Source of the DNA: Paramecium octaurelia
Lineage: Eukaryota; Ciliophora; Oligohymenophorea; Peniculida; Parameciidae
DNA: 64,000 bases
Direction of reading: 5' to 3'
NCBI GenBank assembly: GCA_905182995.1
Contig: CAJJDP010000099.1
Coordinates: 67,404 to 131,403, forward strand
Below are positions 12,480-21,822 of this stretch, piece after piece; the stretch's first letter is position 1; each line of letters opens with the position of its first letter. Position numbers and translations under genes: made by a program. The notes under the pieces are model-generated. The model had not been told where the DNA came from. It saw nothing but the letters and a program-made list of their open reading frames with translations, and made no database searches.

Positions 12480-12945
12480 TGAATTAAAAGATGTAAATTC
12501 TAATTTTCATACCATTTTTCTGAATATATTTCATGCACCCTTTTTAATTCTTCTTTATCTCCTAAAAACTTCAATCCTCTTAAATTATTTCAATATTCTG
12601 CATTCATTTTCTAACATATTATAGATATATCATTAGACAATCCTTAATATTAATTTAATCTCCTGCCTATTGCATTGAGAAATCATTTCCTGTACCATAA
12701 GGTAATAATAAATGTTATATTATGGCAATGATCTAACAGAATATTTGCACAATCACATACATCACGGAACCACCTACTCTATTTATAATGATTGGAAGTT
12801 ATTTATTATCAACATAAATCACAAACTTACTTGATTTTACTCTTCCTTTAATTTACATATCCTGATTTGTGAAAGCATAATTCAGATGCTGAAGAAAGAA
12901 AATTGCGCATCTTAGGGTTAACTATAAAAGCGATATCTGCACTCT
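12480..12945 (-). pseudogene. Diacylglycerol-kinase-like relic
   Basis: On the minus strand the segment DIAFIVNPKMRNF resembles the start of a DAGK catalytic domain (normally FVNPKSGG). It is followed by INRVGG where GGDGT is expected, and then LLLPYGTGNDFSMQ, a close match to the LPLGTGNDFAR signature. These pieces lie in shifted frames. The stretch between them reads best as VCDCANILLDHCHN in a third frame, one base out of register with the GTGNDF block. I could not rebuild an intact frame with 20-35 nt introns. The GGDGT glycine loop also looks lost. This suggests a decayed gene, though unusual introns or a sequence error remain possible. Confidence 0.45.
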
Positions 12946-13200
12946 AAAGTATTAACCAATTATTACATCCTATACTCATAGGTGATTAGCCTTGACACAG
13001 GCAGTCCCAGAATTGTAAAATAAATAAAATAGTCCTAACTATAATGTACGTTGTTATTGTTCATTCTCAGAGAACTATCAATACTGCATTAATATTAATT
13101 AATTTTTCTAAATTAAATAATCTACTCTTCGAATGAAAATATAGAATAATCATCCTCATCTTAATACACTTATATTTTTATTATATCCAGTTAAACTCAC

Positions 13201-13641
13201 ATGGCTAACTTTATTATTTCGGATATCGATATGAAGTTGAAGGATTATGAGAAAAAAACTACAAAAAATGAATATAGAAAATTATAACTTTTTGATTCTT
13301 ATAAGTAATTAGATAAAATGATAACTTAAGTTAGATGTTTAATATATACTTATTAAATCCAGTTCAATTTATGACTATTAAATTAATCATGATTTTCATT
13401 TATTCAAAAATAATATTAATAATATAGAGACATAGAACAAATGTAATACAAACAAGATAGTGAAATGACAGAATATCTTTAGATTGAATAAGAATTAGAG
13501 ATTAAATCTCTTTTTAAACAGCTCAAAATTCAAAACACACAACTTTCTAATAAACAATCTAAAAAAATAAGGAAATTTAAGTTAAATATTCAATCCAATT
13601 CAATCCTACAACGTAGAAACACTAACCTAAGTTTACTTTGA
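13201..13641 (+). CDS. Small coiled-coil protein, structure uncertain
   Basis: A first part begins MANFIISDIDMKLKDYEKK at 13201 and runs to about 13320. A second part (DIEQMQYKQDSEMTEYLQIE ... LQRRNTNLSLL) ends at TGA 13639-13641. Between them lies at least one intron starting GTTAGATG. No simple acceptor within 35 nt restores the frame, so either the intron is longer or the parts are separate. Both parts are charged and helical. No domain is recognised. Confidence 0.4.
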
Positions 13642-14016
13642 TTTTTATTTAATCTCTTTTCTCCATTCATATATCAATATAACAACCTATATTCTATCAG
13701 TAATTCAAATAAAGCCCTTTGTACTAATTATCATTCTCTATTGTAATATATTCTAATATCGAAGTAACTTCGAGTATTCGAACAACTCTTCCTCAGGATA
13801 TATTCATACAAGTTATTGTTTAACTCCTGATATACGAGTCAACAACAAATTTCGAAATAAAAAGGAAGAATATTGAAATATATAATTATTGTTTAAAAAT
13901 AGAAACTCATAAAATAAACGATATTTTTGTGTAAAGCATTCCTAAGGAATCCTTAATTCTTTTGTAAATATGCAATATGCATTTATTTATTCAAACTGAA
14001 ATTAATTACAAAATTT
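13642..14016. other. Gap with ambiguous open frames
   Basis: Both strands have open frames here that look weakly protein-like, but none has an ATG and a workable exon structure. It probably contains the promoter of the pseudokinase gene at 14017. Confidence 0.4.
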
Positions 14017-15416
14017 ATGTCAAATAGCCATGTATATAACAATTATTGCAAATCAAGCATATTGTATGCTGCCAATTATCATCCATTACGAATCATAATC
14101 AATAAATTAACTACTTTTGCAGAGATTAACAAAGTGATCAAAATAGCATGGAAAATTAGCCCTTCTTTTTTAAGAATTTTTTTATCTAATGGTAGCGAAA
14201 TTTTTGAAGAAGATTTATATTTAATTAGGCAAGGTTCAAAATTGTATGCAACTCTAGATGGTTCGGAGTTGGGCTTGAATGTCCTCTTTTTGAATTACTC
14301 TATTAATGATTAACTTTGTCAAAATCCAAATTCAATTACAATGATTGGAAAAATTAAATCGAATAAAATAGATGTGATTATTAAACAAATCTCCACCAAA
14401 TTCTTTTCAAGAGATGAGTTGGCTAATTTTGTCAAAATTTTATAATAAATTAAAGATGAAAATTGTACTAAATGTGTTCATATATACGATACGATTATAT
14501 TTTAGAGACAATCCGAAATCGCATTAATAACTGAATATTGCCAAGGGAAATCTTTAAATCACATCCTCCAATGTAAGTTATTCAAGCTTAATTTTAGAAA
14601 ATAAAAGGTTTACCGAATAAGAGATCAAAGTAATCCTTAAATAATTAGCTGATTTCATTTACTACTGTCATTCTCGAAATATCACCATTAAGAGCTTGAA
14701 ATTTGAGAACATGCTCTTCAGTGAGAAAGATAATTTGAATAGTGTATAAATTTAACATCAATTAGATAAAACTAACGGACTTAGGTTTAAATACTGCATA
14801 TAGAATTCAGAATTTAACTTCTATCAATAATTTCAATTATTATTCACCTGAACTGATCACATAAAAAGAGTTTACCTTTTCAACCGACATTTGGGCATTT
14901 GGTGTTATTCTTTTTTATCTACATTTTCATTCCTTTCCATTTGATGGTAGAACTAAATAAAATATCTAATAAAATGTTATCCAAATTAAATATAAAATAA
15001 CTGAAGAGGCCAATCCCTATCTAAGAGATTTGCTCTAATTGATATTTGTCAAAGATCCTGATTCAAGAATTAAAGTATAAGGAATTATCGATCATCCCTA
15101 TTTTAAATAACAAAATAAATATAATCTTAGTTTTCATAGCTCAATTAATAAGTTGAACATGAATATCCTAAGATTAAACAGTCGAAATAGTTTTAGGAAA
15201 AAGACAAACAGTTAAAGATTTGATTCTGAAGAAAACAACTCCTCAATAAAAAGAATTTAAAAATAATTATCCCTCCAGAAGTAGTCAGATAGGGAATAAT
15301 CAATATTGAATCCACTCTAACCCAAACAGTACAAATGTAAAATTGAAAGAAAAAGATGTCTCTCACATATGATAGTAAAATAATAGATCAGGTAATCTAC
15401 TATTAAGGATTTTTGA
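14017..15416 (+). CDS. Predicted pseudokinase with doublecortin-like N-terminal domain
   Basis: The start is MSNSHVYNNYCKSSILYAA. Residues ~22-95 (HPLRIIINKLTTFAEINKV ... LRIFLSNGSEIFEEDLYLI) match the N-terminal domain of the kinase at 16742-18044 and resemble a doublecortin/ubiquitin-like fold. The kinase domain follows, with VIIKQI (ATP lysine), ITEYCQG (hinge), IKSLKFENMLF in place of [10 protein letters not shown], IKLTDLGL (DFG replaced by DLG), YYSPELIT and STDIWAFGVILFYL. In the catalytic loop the His-Arg-Asp triplet is replaced by Ile-Lys-Ser, so the base aspartate is missing. Two introns (25 nt and 22 nt, GTATAAATTTAAC...ATTAG) are required. A basic Ser-rich tail ends at TGA 15414. 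Most likely a non-catalytic regulator or scaffold. Confidence 0.82.
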
Positions 15417-15890
15417 TATAAACTTTAGTCTATTTTTTAGTTATTAAAATAATTCTAACTCACATATATATAATTATTAATCTAGATTTTAATTTTATCA
15501 ATGCATTAATTAATATTCAATAAAGAGTAAAATAAACCCGCATTAAAAAGAATTAAACAAGAATATCGACAAAGTCAAGATGTTTAAAATTTTCATTTTT
15601 TTTTTCAGCATTTAATTTTTTAAAATTATGATTAATGTAAATTGGATTGGTTTTCATTAATAATTTACAAACTTGATGATATCTAAATTAAATCAATTAA
15701 GTTATAAAAACTGCTGTTGTAATGAAATCTTAGATAAATTCAATAAATAAAATTGAATTATTAAACGATAAACAATATATTTAGATTTTAACTGTAAATA
15801 GTAAAAATATAAATAAACCTTATATAAATAAAAAATAAATCATAGTGTATTTGTAAATAAGCTCTTTTTTTATTCATTAAAGTTTAGAAG
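15417..15890. other. AT-rich intergenic region
   Basis: About 470 bp of TAA/TTA-rich sequence between two plus-strand genes. No gene or structured RNA is seen; it probably holds the promoter of the next gene. Confidence 0.5.
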
Positions 15891-16552
15891 ATGAAGAAAA
15901 AAAATTTCAAAGAAAGATTATCCTAATCTACTTAAAAAGATGTTCTATATGTAAATATTGATATTGGAAATATTGTATAAATTAACTCTAAATAATTGAT
16001 TTAGATTAAATAAAAATTAAATATATATATCAAAATAAAGTTGACTTTGAATTTAAGAATTGAATAATCATATTAATAAATTTGGCTAATTATGTGTAAA
16101 GATGATTAAGATTCTCTATTTAATAAGTTCAAATGTTTGAAGAAGTAATTTATTGAAAAATTTGATTTATCTGTTACAGGGCTTTTTCTGTAGTTTCTTA
16201 AAAAGAAACTCAAGGAGGGTAAAGATTCTCTTTAATTTATCAACTAATTTATTATTGATATTTTAGGTTTACGTTCGATTTGATGTTTCCTTCTTATGAA
16301 GATGAGACAATAAGCATAGATCTAAAGTTATAAATGGCTTTTATAGGGTCTTTTGGGAAAAAGGAAAGGAATTAATACTGAAATTAGAGTGCTCTTAATC
16401 ACTTCTATAAAACCTTTAGATTGACTAATTCAAGTGAAAGTGATATTCAAAATTTAATTTATATAAAGATATCTCTGAATTAAGTTATTAAATTTCCTAA
16501 TTTGTTGGATGAATAGAAGAACTCAACTTTAATAATTACGTTTGAATACTGA
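15891..16552 (+). CDS. Small Lys/Leu-rich protein, unrecognised
   Basis: The start is MKKKNFKERLSQSTQKDVL. The first ~130 codons read in one frame (DLSVTGLFLQFLKKKLKEG). After a short intron ending ATATTTTAG the reading continues as FTFDLMFPSYEDETISIDL, which faintly recalls a C2-type beta strand with acidic loop. A later 31-nt intron (GTGCTCTTAATC...CCTTTAG) leads to LTNSSESDIQNLIYIKI ... LIITFEY before TGA 16550-16552. One join near 16350 is unresolved. The C2 suggestion is weak. Confidence 0.45.
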
Positions 16553-16741
16553 AGTGATGCAAATGCTATGATTGATATTCCAACACTCAAAAATTGTTAA
16601 AATTAATTTTATCTTTAAGCTTGCCAATTCTTATTTTACAAAATATTTCCAGTAATTATATGAAATAAAGATTTATATATTAGTAGTAAGTTAATTTAAC
16701 TAATTTATATGTCTTCATACTAATAAGAAATTATAAACAAA

Positions 16742-18044
16742 TCATTTATATTTTACTACAAAGGACATTTTATCCAGTCTAGTAACAGATCTTCTACTAC
16801 AGGCTATTTTTCTTTAACTAATGACTTAAGCATAGTCTTCATCATTTGATTTTCTTGTCGAATGCATTTTAACAACACTAGAAGACCTCCCAATACGAAT
16901 ATTAATTCCATTGATATTTAACTTAAATATCTTTGTATGTTCTTTTAACCAATTATGAGATTATATGTCAAATATGTTGGCTCTCTCCTTCGGATTGGCT
17001 ACAAATATGATACTCAGCAAATGTATAAGTTCTTTGGACACTGACTTTTTTGGAATCTAATAATTGCATAATAGAATGTTCCTATATGTTTCGGAAGGAC
17101 TGTTGCCTTCGAATGGAAGCTTCCCAAAGACTAATCCATATATGATACAACCAATTGCCCAAACATCTTAGCCAGGTTGAATGAATTTATATGAAGTAGA
17201 CAATACTTCTGGAGCCAAATAGGAGAGAGTTCCTAGAATATTATCTTTATCAAAAGGTTTTCCGAAATAATTGGATACTCCAAAATCAATTATTTTTATC
17301 TGAATTAATTTTTATAATTTATTACTGTTTTATAAGAAGGTGTTGAAAGCATAATATTTTCTAATTTTAAATCACAATGAACGATTTTTCTTTCATGGCA
17401 ATGAGCAATAGCATCTACTATTTGTTTAGAAAAGTGTTTAGCTTAAACTTCGGTTAATTAAGCTAGATTTAAATAAAGGTTTTACAATTTGCCTATGCTA
17501 ATAATTATCCTCCCTGTAAGTACTCCATAATCAGAATGACTTCTTTAGATTCCAGACATACAAATTTCTCATATAATTTTACTATATTTTGATGATCTAA
17601 TTGTTTTAGTATCAGAGATTCTTGTTCCAGCATTTCAAATGCTTAATCTTACGAAGTAGATGCACTTACCTACTTAATGGCAACCAATTCATTAGTTACT
17701 TTGTGCTTCCCCAAAAATACTAGTGCTTGTCCACCTTCCCCAATTCTTTTTATGATATCATAGCCTAACTTTGAATTCATTAAATCTTTCTCATCATTTT
17801 TCAATAGAGCCAGCAAATGAGAGCCTTTCTGGATATTAATGAGGTCTTTTTCTTCGATTTCAGTTCCATCACATAAAAAAAGTCTTAATTAATCTGCGTT
17901 TTATCTCCAAACAATCTGAATCAATTTCATAATGTCAATAAACTTGGTGTTGGGATTGAGCATAAGGCGTATTGGATTTTGATGATTTGAACTCAATGTG
18001 CATGATCTAACAAAGTTTTGTTATGTAAATTTGGATTTGATCAT
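16742..18044 (-). CDS. Ser/Thr protein kinase with doublecortin-like N-terminal domain
   Basis: About 420 aa starting MIKSKFTQQNFVRS. Residues ~25-90 ([19 protein letters not shown] ... [19 protein letters not shown]) form a beta-grasp, doublecortin-like domain. The kinase domain then runs [15 protein letters not shown] (P-loop), ELVAIK (ATP lysine), [20 protein letters not shown] (hinge), [12 protein letters not shown] (catalytic loop with Cys instead of Arg in HRD), IDFGVSNYF (DFG), [25 protein letters not shown] and [16 protein letters not shown]. The catalytic Asp, Lys and Asn are present. One or two short introns interrupt the catalytic-loop region near 17300. The tail ([15 protein letters not shown]) ends at TGA 16742. 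The layout recalls doublecortin-like kinases, which associate with microtubules. The pseudokinase at 14017 is its diverged paralogue. Confidence 0.85.
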
Positions 18045-18383
18045 TTTTAATTTCTATTAAATATCTTAGTTGTTTCATTAATATCTCAGAACTGCCTTTC
18101 TCTGCCTTTCTCATGTATCAATAATAATAATTAATCAGTTAAAATTCTAATATTCTTAAGAGAATCTCTTAAAGACATAACAGAAGGAGGAAGAGACACG
18201 ACAACACTTAGTGAGTGATTTTTAATAAGATACCTTGGAAATTCTAAGTGATAAAAATATAATTTTGATAAATTTGATGTTATTGTATTTATAAAAATGG
18301 GAGTAAATGTAAATGGTTTGATTAAATTATAGATTGTTAAATAATTTGACAACAGAAAGTATAATATCATTTTTTGAATGCTT
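18045..18383. other. Gap between two minus-strand genes
   Basis: A hydrophobic minus-strand open frame covers 18131-18383 but lacks in-frame TAA/TAG and follows the TGA of the upstream gene. I cannot support it as a gene. The region probably includes the promoter of the kinase starting at 18044. Confidence 0.4.
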
Positions 18384-19994
18384 TCAACTGAAACTCTCAA
18401 ATTTATCAAATGACTTCAGAACCGAAACATCTTTGTACAATTCGATAAAGACTCCTCCTTCAGTTACTTTGACTTCTAGTTATGGAGAATGAAATTTTAA
18501 AAAGTTCTTAATCACTAGGTTTTTATTTAAGTTTTCAGCCAACAAATAAGTATTCATGCATATAATTCGAATAAATAATAATTCAGACTTTGAGTGCAAT
18601 AAGATTCTGGTTTGTTTTTAAAAATCATTGTTCGATTTCCGTAGTGTAACTTGCACCAATTGAACAATGAAATCCTAGACCATGTCCTTATAATGAACAA
18701 CATCAAATTGTGTTTCTGAGCAATCGAAATAGAAGTTACACTCCTTGTAGGCCTTTTTGAATAATGAAATGATTGAAAGAAAGAGTTACCTGAAATTGGC
18801 AGTGACAGTCTCTGAAGCAAATGAAACTTGCTAAAAGGAATTGGATACTTTGTATTTACCTTCGAAATACATATGATGTAATTTGAGTTGATGTATTAGT
18901 TACATCCTATTGTTTTAACTTAGAATACAGTTATTGATAATTTAACCTTATTTTCTAAGGAAATTTTACACCAATTATTGATGTTTACCAATTAGATTAA
19001 TTAAGCTATCTTTGGTGGTTTGCAGGGTTTGAGCTCTGTGTTTGGATTGTTCAAGGACGATTAAGAAGTTATCTTCCAGATGATAGAGTTCAGCCAATAA
19101 AATGGATTTTTCTTCGAAATCAGTGGAGTCATGTTCGTTTGGTTTAAGAGTGAAATGATTGAGATCAAAAAACTTCGTTTACTTTTCAATTCTATTCAAT
19201 ATGAATTATTCCAAAGTAATTTTCCCTAGAGTTGACATTCTGAGGAACTACCGGAAGTTCTCTTCAGCCTACAAGTCGAAGGAGGAATATGGAAAGTGCT
19301 CAATTAAATTTGAATTCTTGTATCGAAAGCTCATTCTGTCTTCATCGTACGTAAACAAAATGAAGGGATCGCTGATGATGGATGGTAAGAGACAATCTAT
19401 TTATAATGATAATAACAAAATACGCCAATCGTTCCCTTGATGGTTGCTGAGGAAGAGCAGTCTTTTCTGTTTCTCGATAGTGTGTACGACTGAAACGAAG
19501 CACAGAGGACAAAACACAGAAAGTATGATGGACGAAGCATCTATGTTGGCATCAAGTAATGCAGCAATGAATAATTTTAAGCCAGTTTGAAAGAATATAT
19601 TGAGTATAGTTAATTTGTAATCTATGATCAATAGTATACTTGAATGTGCAATGGCAACATTGGTCCCAAGGATGAATTAATTAGTTTAATCCGATTAATC
19701 TTACAATTATATCAAGATGATTAGGTTGTTGATGAATATCATACAAAAAATAGTACCTGATTAATAGAATCTCATTATCAGAATTGACATCACAAATATA
19801 ATCAAAAGGGAGGTGGAGGCTACCAAGATGCCAACAACATTATTGGATTGACCAAATGCTATTAGACGCATCAAAATCATTATCATTGAAAGGAAGCTTA
19901 CTTTTTTGAAACCATTATAGCAATAATCTTGCTTACCCTTTTGATAGAGGCTCTCCAAATGTTATTATCTAAATGTATGTGTAAATTTATTCAT
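18384..19994 (-). CDS. Multi-pass membrane protein with sensor-kinase-like cytoplasmic part
   Basis: About 525 aa from MNKFTHTFRQQHLESL. Residues ~30-190 contain five or six hydrophobic segments, e.g. VVGILVASTSLLIIFVMSIL, TIFCMIFINNLIILI and SSIILSVFCPLCFVSVVHTI. A 27-nt intron (GTATTTTGTT...AAATAG) follows. The soluble C-terminal 330 residues include a PAS-like stretch (ISDPFILFTYDEDRMSFRY) and a helical region (LAELYHLEDNFLIVLEQSK, DSLINLIGKHQQLVQNFL). This order resembles ciliate hybrid histidine kinases, but I see neither an H-box His with a clear motif nor an N/G-box ATPase, so catalysis is doubtful. It is divergent from the cyclic-nucleotide-binding gene, with only 10 nt between the two ATGs. 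A start at a later Met (MIMILMRL) is possible. Confidence 0.62.
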
Positions 19995-20004
19995 TTTATT
20001 AATA

Positions 20005-21219
20005 ATGCAAGAAATTCCAAAATAATCCTAAACGAAGGCGGATCATCATCTCAGACATTTAACCTAGATATTTTAGAGTCATCAGGGAATCAAGAAATTA
20101 AATTAATTGGGGGGAATATTTTGTTCCACTGAGTATTATGAAAAAATACATTATGTGGAATTTGAGGATGGGGAAGAAATCATACGGACTGGAGAGGTCG
20201 GACATTTGTTTTATTTACTCATCGAAGGGGAGGTTAGCATTAAAAAAACCTACTTTGGAACTGAAGCCTTACTTAATTTGCCTTATCTTCAGAGTGTAAA
20301 AAGTGTTACCAAAACAAAGTTTGGAACAATAAGCAAATACGATTTTGAGAATATCAAAAGGAAAGCCAAGTTGAAGGATCCGAATGAGCAAATTGAATTC
20401 TTCAGACAATCTCAACTATTTGGACAATTGTCGAAGGGAATGATTGAAAAATTGCTTAAAAACTGTTAAATAGAAATATTCGATAAAAATCAATTGGTCT
20501 ATTATGAAGGAGAACCGTCATCAACAATTTATTTGGTGAGAGATGGCATATTTCAATTGCAGAAGAAAATGGTTGTTGGAAATAGATGGAAGAATATCAC
20601 CATAAGTGAAATTGGAATCTATCAATTATTTGGTGATTTGGAATGCCTATTGAATAAACCAAGATATTTCACTGTTAAATGTTTAAAACAAGGTAGTTGT
20701 TACAAAATCAGCAACGAGGATTTCTATCAAAAAGTCATATCGGATCAACCAAGTTCAGAAGCCCAAAGATACATCAATCAATATATCAAGGCACAGTTGC
20801 TTAATAGGACTGAACGAATCGAAAAAGTTACTGAAACCTTGGCTCAAAATAGTGAATACCTAATTGGATTGCCTGAAATCAAGACCTCTAGCAATAAAGA
20901 ATTGAGTCAAATCGAAATGAGGGTTCTCGATAAAACTCACTCCAGATATGCCTAAATCTACAATCAAGCCTGCTAGAAGAGAGTGAAGGTCAGGTATGCT
21001 ACCATACACAAAACAGAAGTGGCTGTGCCTAGAGTGACCTCTAAAAATGAGTCTGTCCATAAGACCATCGTGGTCTCAATTGAGAAACCAGCCAAATAGT
21101 ACATCTATGACGAAATCAAAATGCCTGACATTGTTCAAAGAAGGTATCGTGACTTCCTCCCGAAACGAAAGAAAGACTTTTGGATTATTACTTAAAACAA
21201 TAAATCTTCCATACTTTGA
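20005..21219 (+). CDS. Cyclic-nucleotide-binding-domain protein
   Basis: An intronless gene of ~404 codons beginning MQEIPKQSQTKADHH. Two cNMP-binding-like beta-rolls are visible. The first, at ~45-100, reads YVEFEDGEEIIRTGEVGHLF then YLLIEGEVSI. The second, at ~160-240, reads QLVYYEGEPSSTIYLVRDG then FGDLECLLNKPRYFTVKCL. In the second, the phosphate-binding cassette (normally FGELAL...PRAAT) keeps the Gly and Arg but has Asp for Glu and Tyr-Phe for Ala-Ala. The first lacks an obvious cassette. Binding of cAMP/cGMP is therefore uncertain. A basic C-terminal tail (RYRDFLPKRKKDFW) follows a Lys/Glu-rich region. No kinase or channel segment is attached, so it may be a regulatory or ciliary CNBD protein. 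It ends 16 bp from the convergent HIT gene. Confidence 0.82.
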
Positions 21220-21235
21220 AATAAAATATATATAA

Positions 21236-21797
21236 TCATTTTAGTTTAATTTCTTCCTGTAAACACTACTATAAAAATTCTTTATATTTTTTGGCTTCCT
21301 GACTCAGAGTGTCTCTCATCTAATCACTGAAGGCATTCCCCAATCCCAATGTATTATGAAATTAACGAATAAAACTAAATTGCTAAAACTCAAATACTCA
21401 TTAGGATAATTGTCAAGTAAACCATAGAGATCGTCATTCTTTTTTATGTCACCTTCCTTACGCGGAATGATATGAATGAAGCAATGATTCAACCCGTCAG
21501 ATTCATTTGAGAATGATGAAATATTCACAGTGGATGATGTACAATCAAAGTATTTTTCAAGGCTTTTTGTTAAGAATTTCACACTCAACCCCAAATCAAA
21601 TATCTCTGCAGGGTCTAGATCCTATAATCTAAGTGCCTATCTTTTGGGTATTAATAACACATCTAAGAGATTGATAGGGTAATCATCTTACGTCCTGGAA
21701 GCAATTTGACCACAGGAATGATGCAGTAACAATACTATTTATTCCAAAATACTAAGTTGCCTGGGATGATGACCTATCCAAATTTAAAATAATCCAT
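21236..21797 (-). CDS. FHIT: FHIT-like HIT-family protein lacking the nucleophilic His
   Basis: About 169 aa starting MDYFKFGQVIIPGN. Introns of 29 nt (GTAAGATGATT...CTCTTAG) and 23 nt (GTATTTGAG...ATTTAG) restore a continuous frame. The order matches fragile-histidine-triad diadenosine polyphosphate hydrolases: VVKLLPGHVLLIPKR, QDLDPAEIFDLGLSVKFL, then the triad region ESDGLNHCFIHIIPRKEGD, NDDLYGLL and a C-terminal helix (DQMRDTLSQEAKKYKEF). FHIT has H-V-H-V-H before xLPRK; here the same positions read H-C-F-I-H. The first and third histidines are kept but the central one, which attacks the alpha phosphate, is Phe (TTC). Hydrolysis is therefore unlikely, while nucleotide binding may remain. 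It lies 25 bp downstream of the AMP deaminase gene on the same strand. Confidence 0.87.
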
Positions 21798-21822
21798 TTT
21801 TATATTAAATAATTATTAAATA

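Noticed and set aside
19159..19440. Plus-strand ORF
   Set aside because: Antisense shadow of the well-supported membrane protein gene at 18384-19994.
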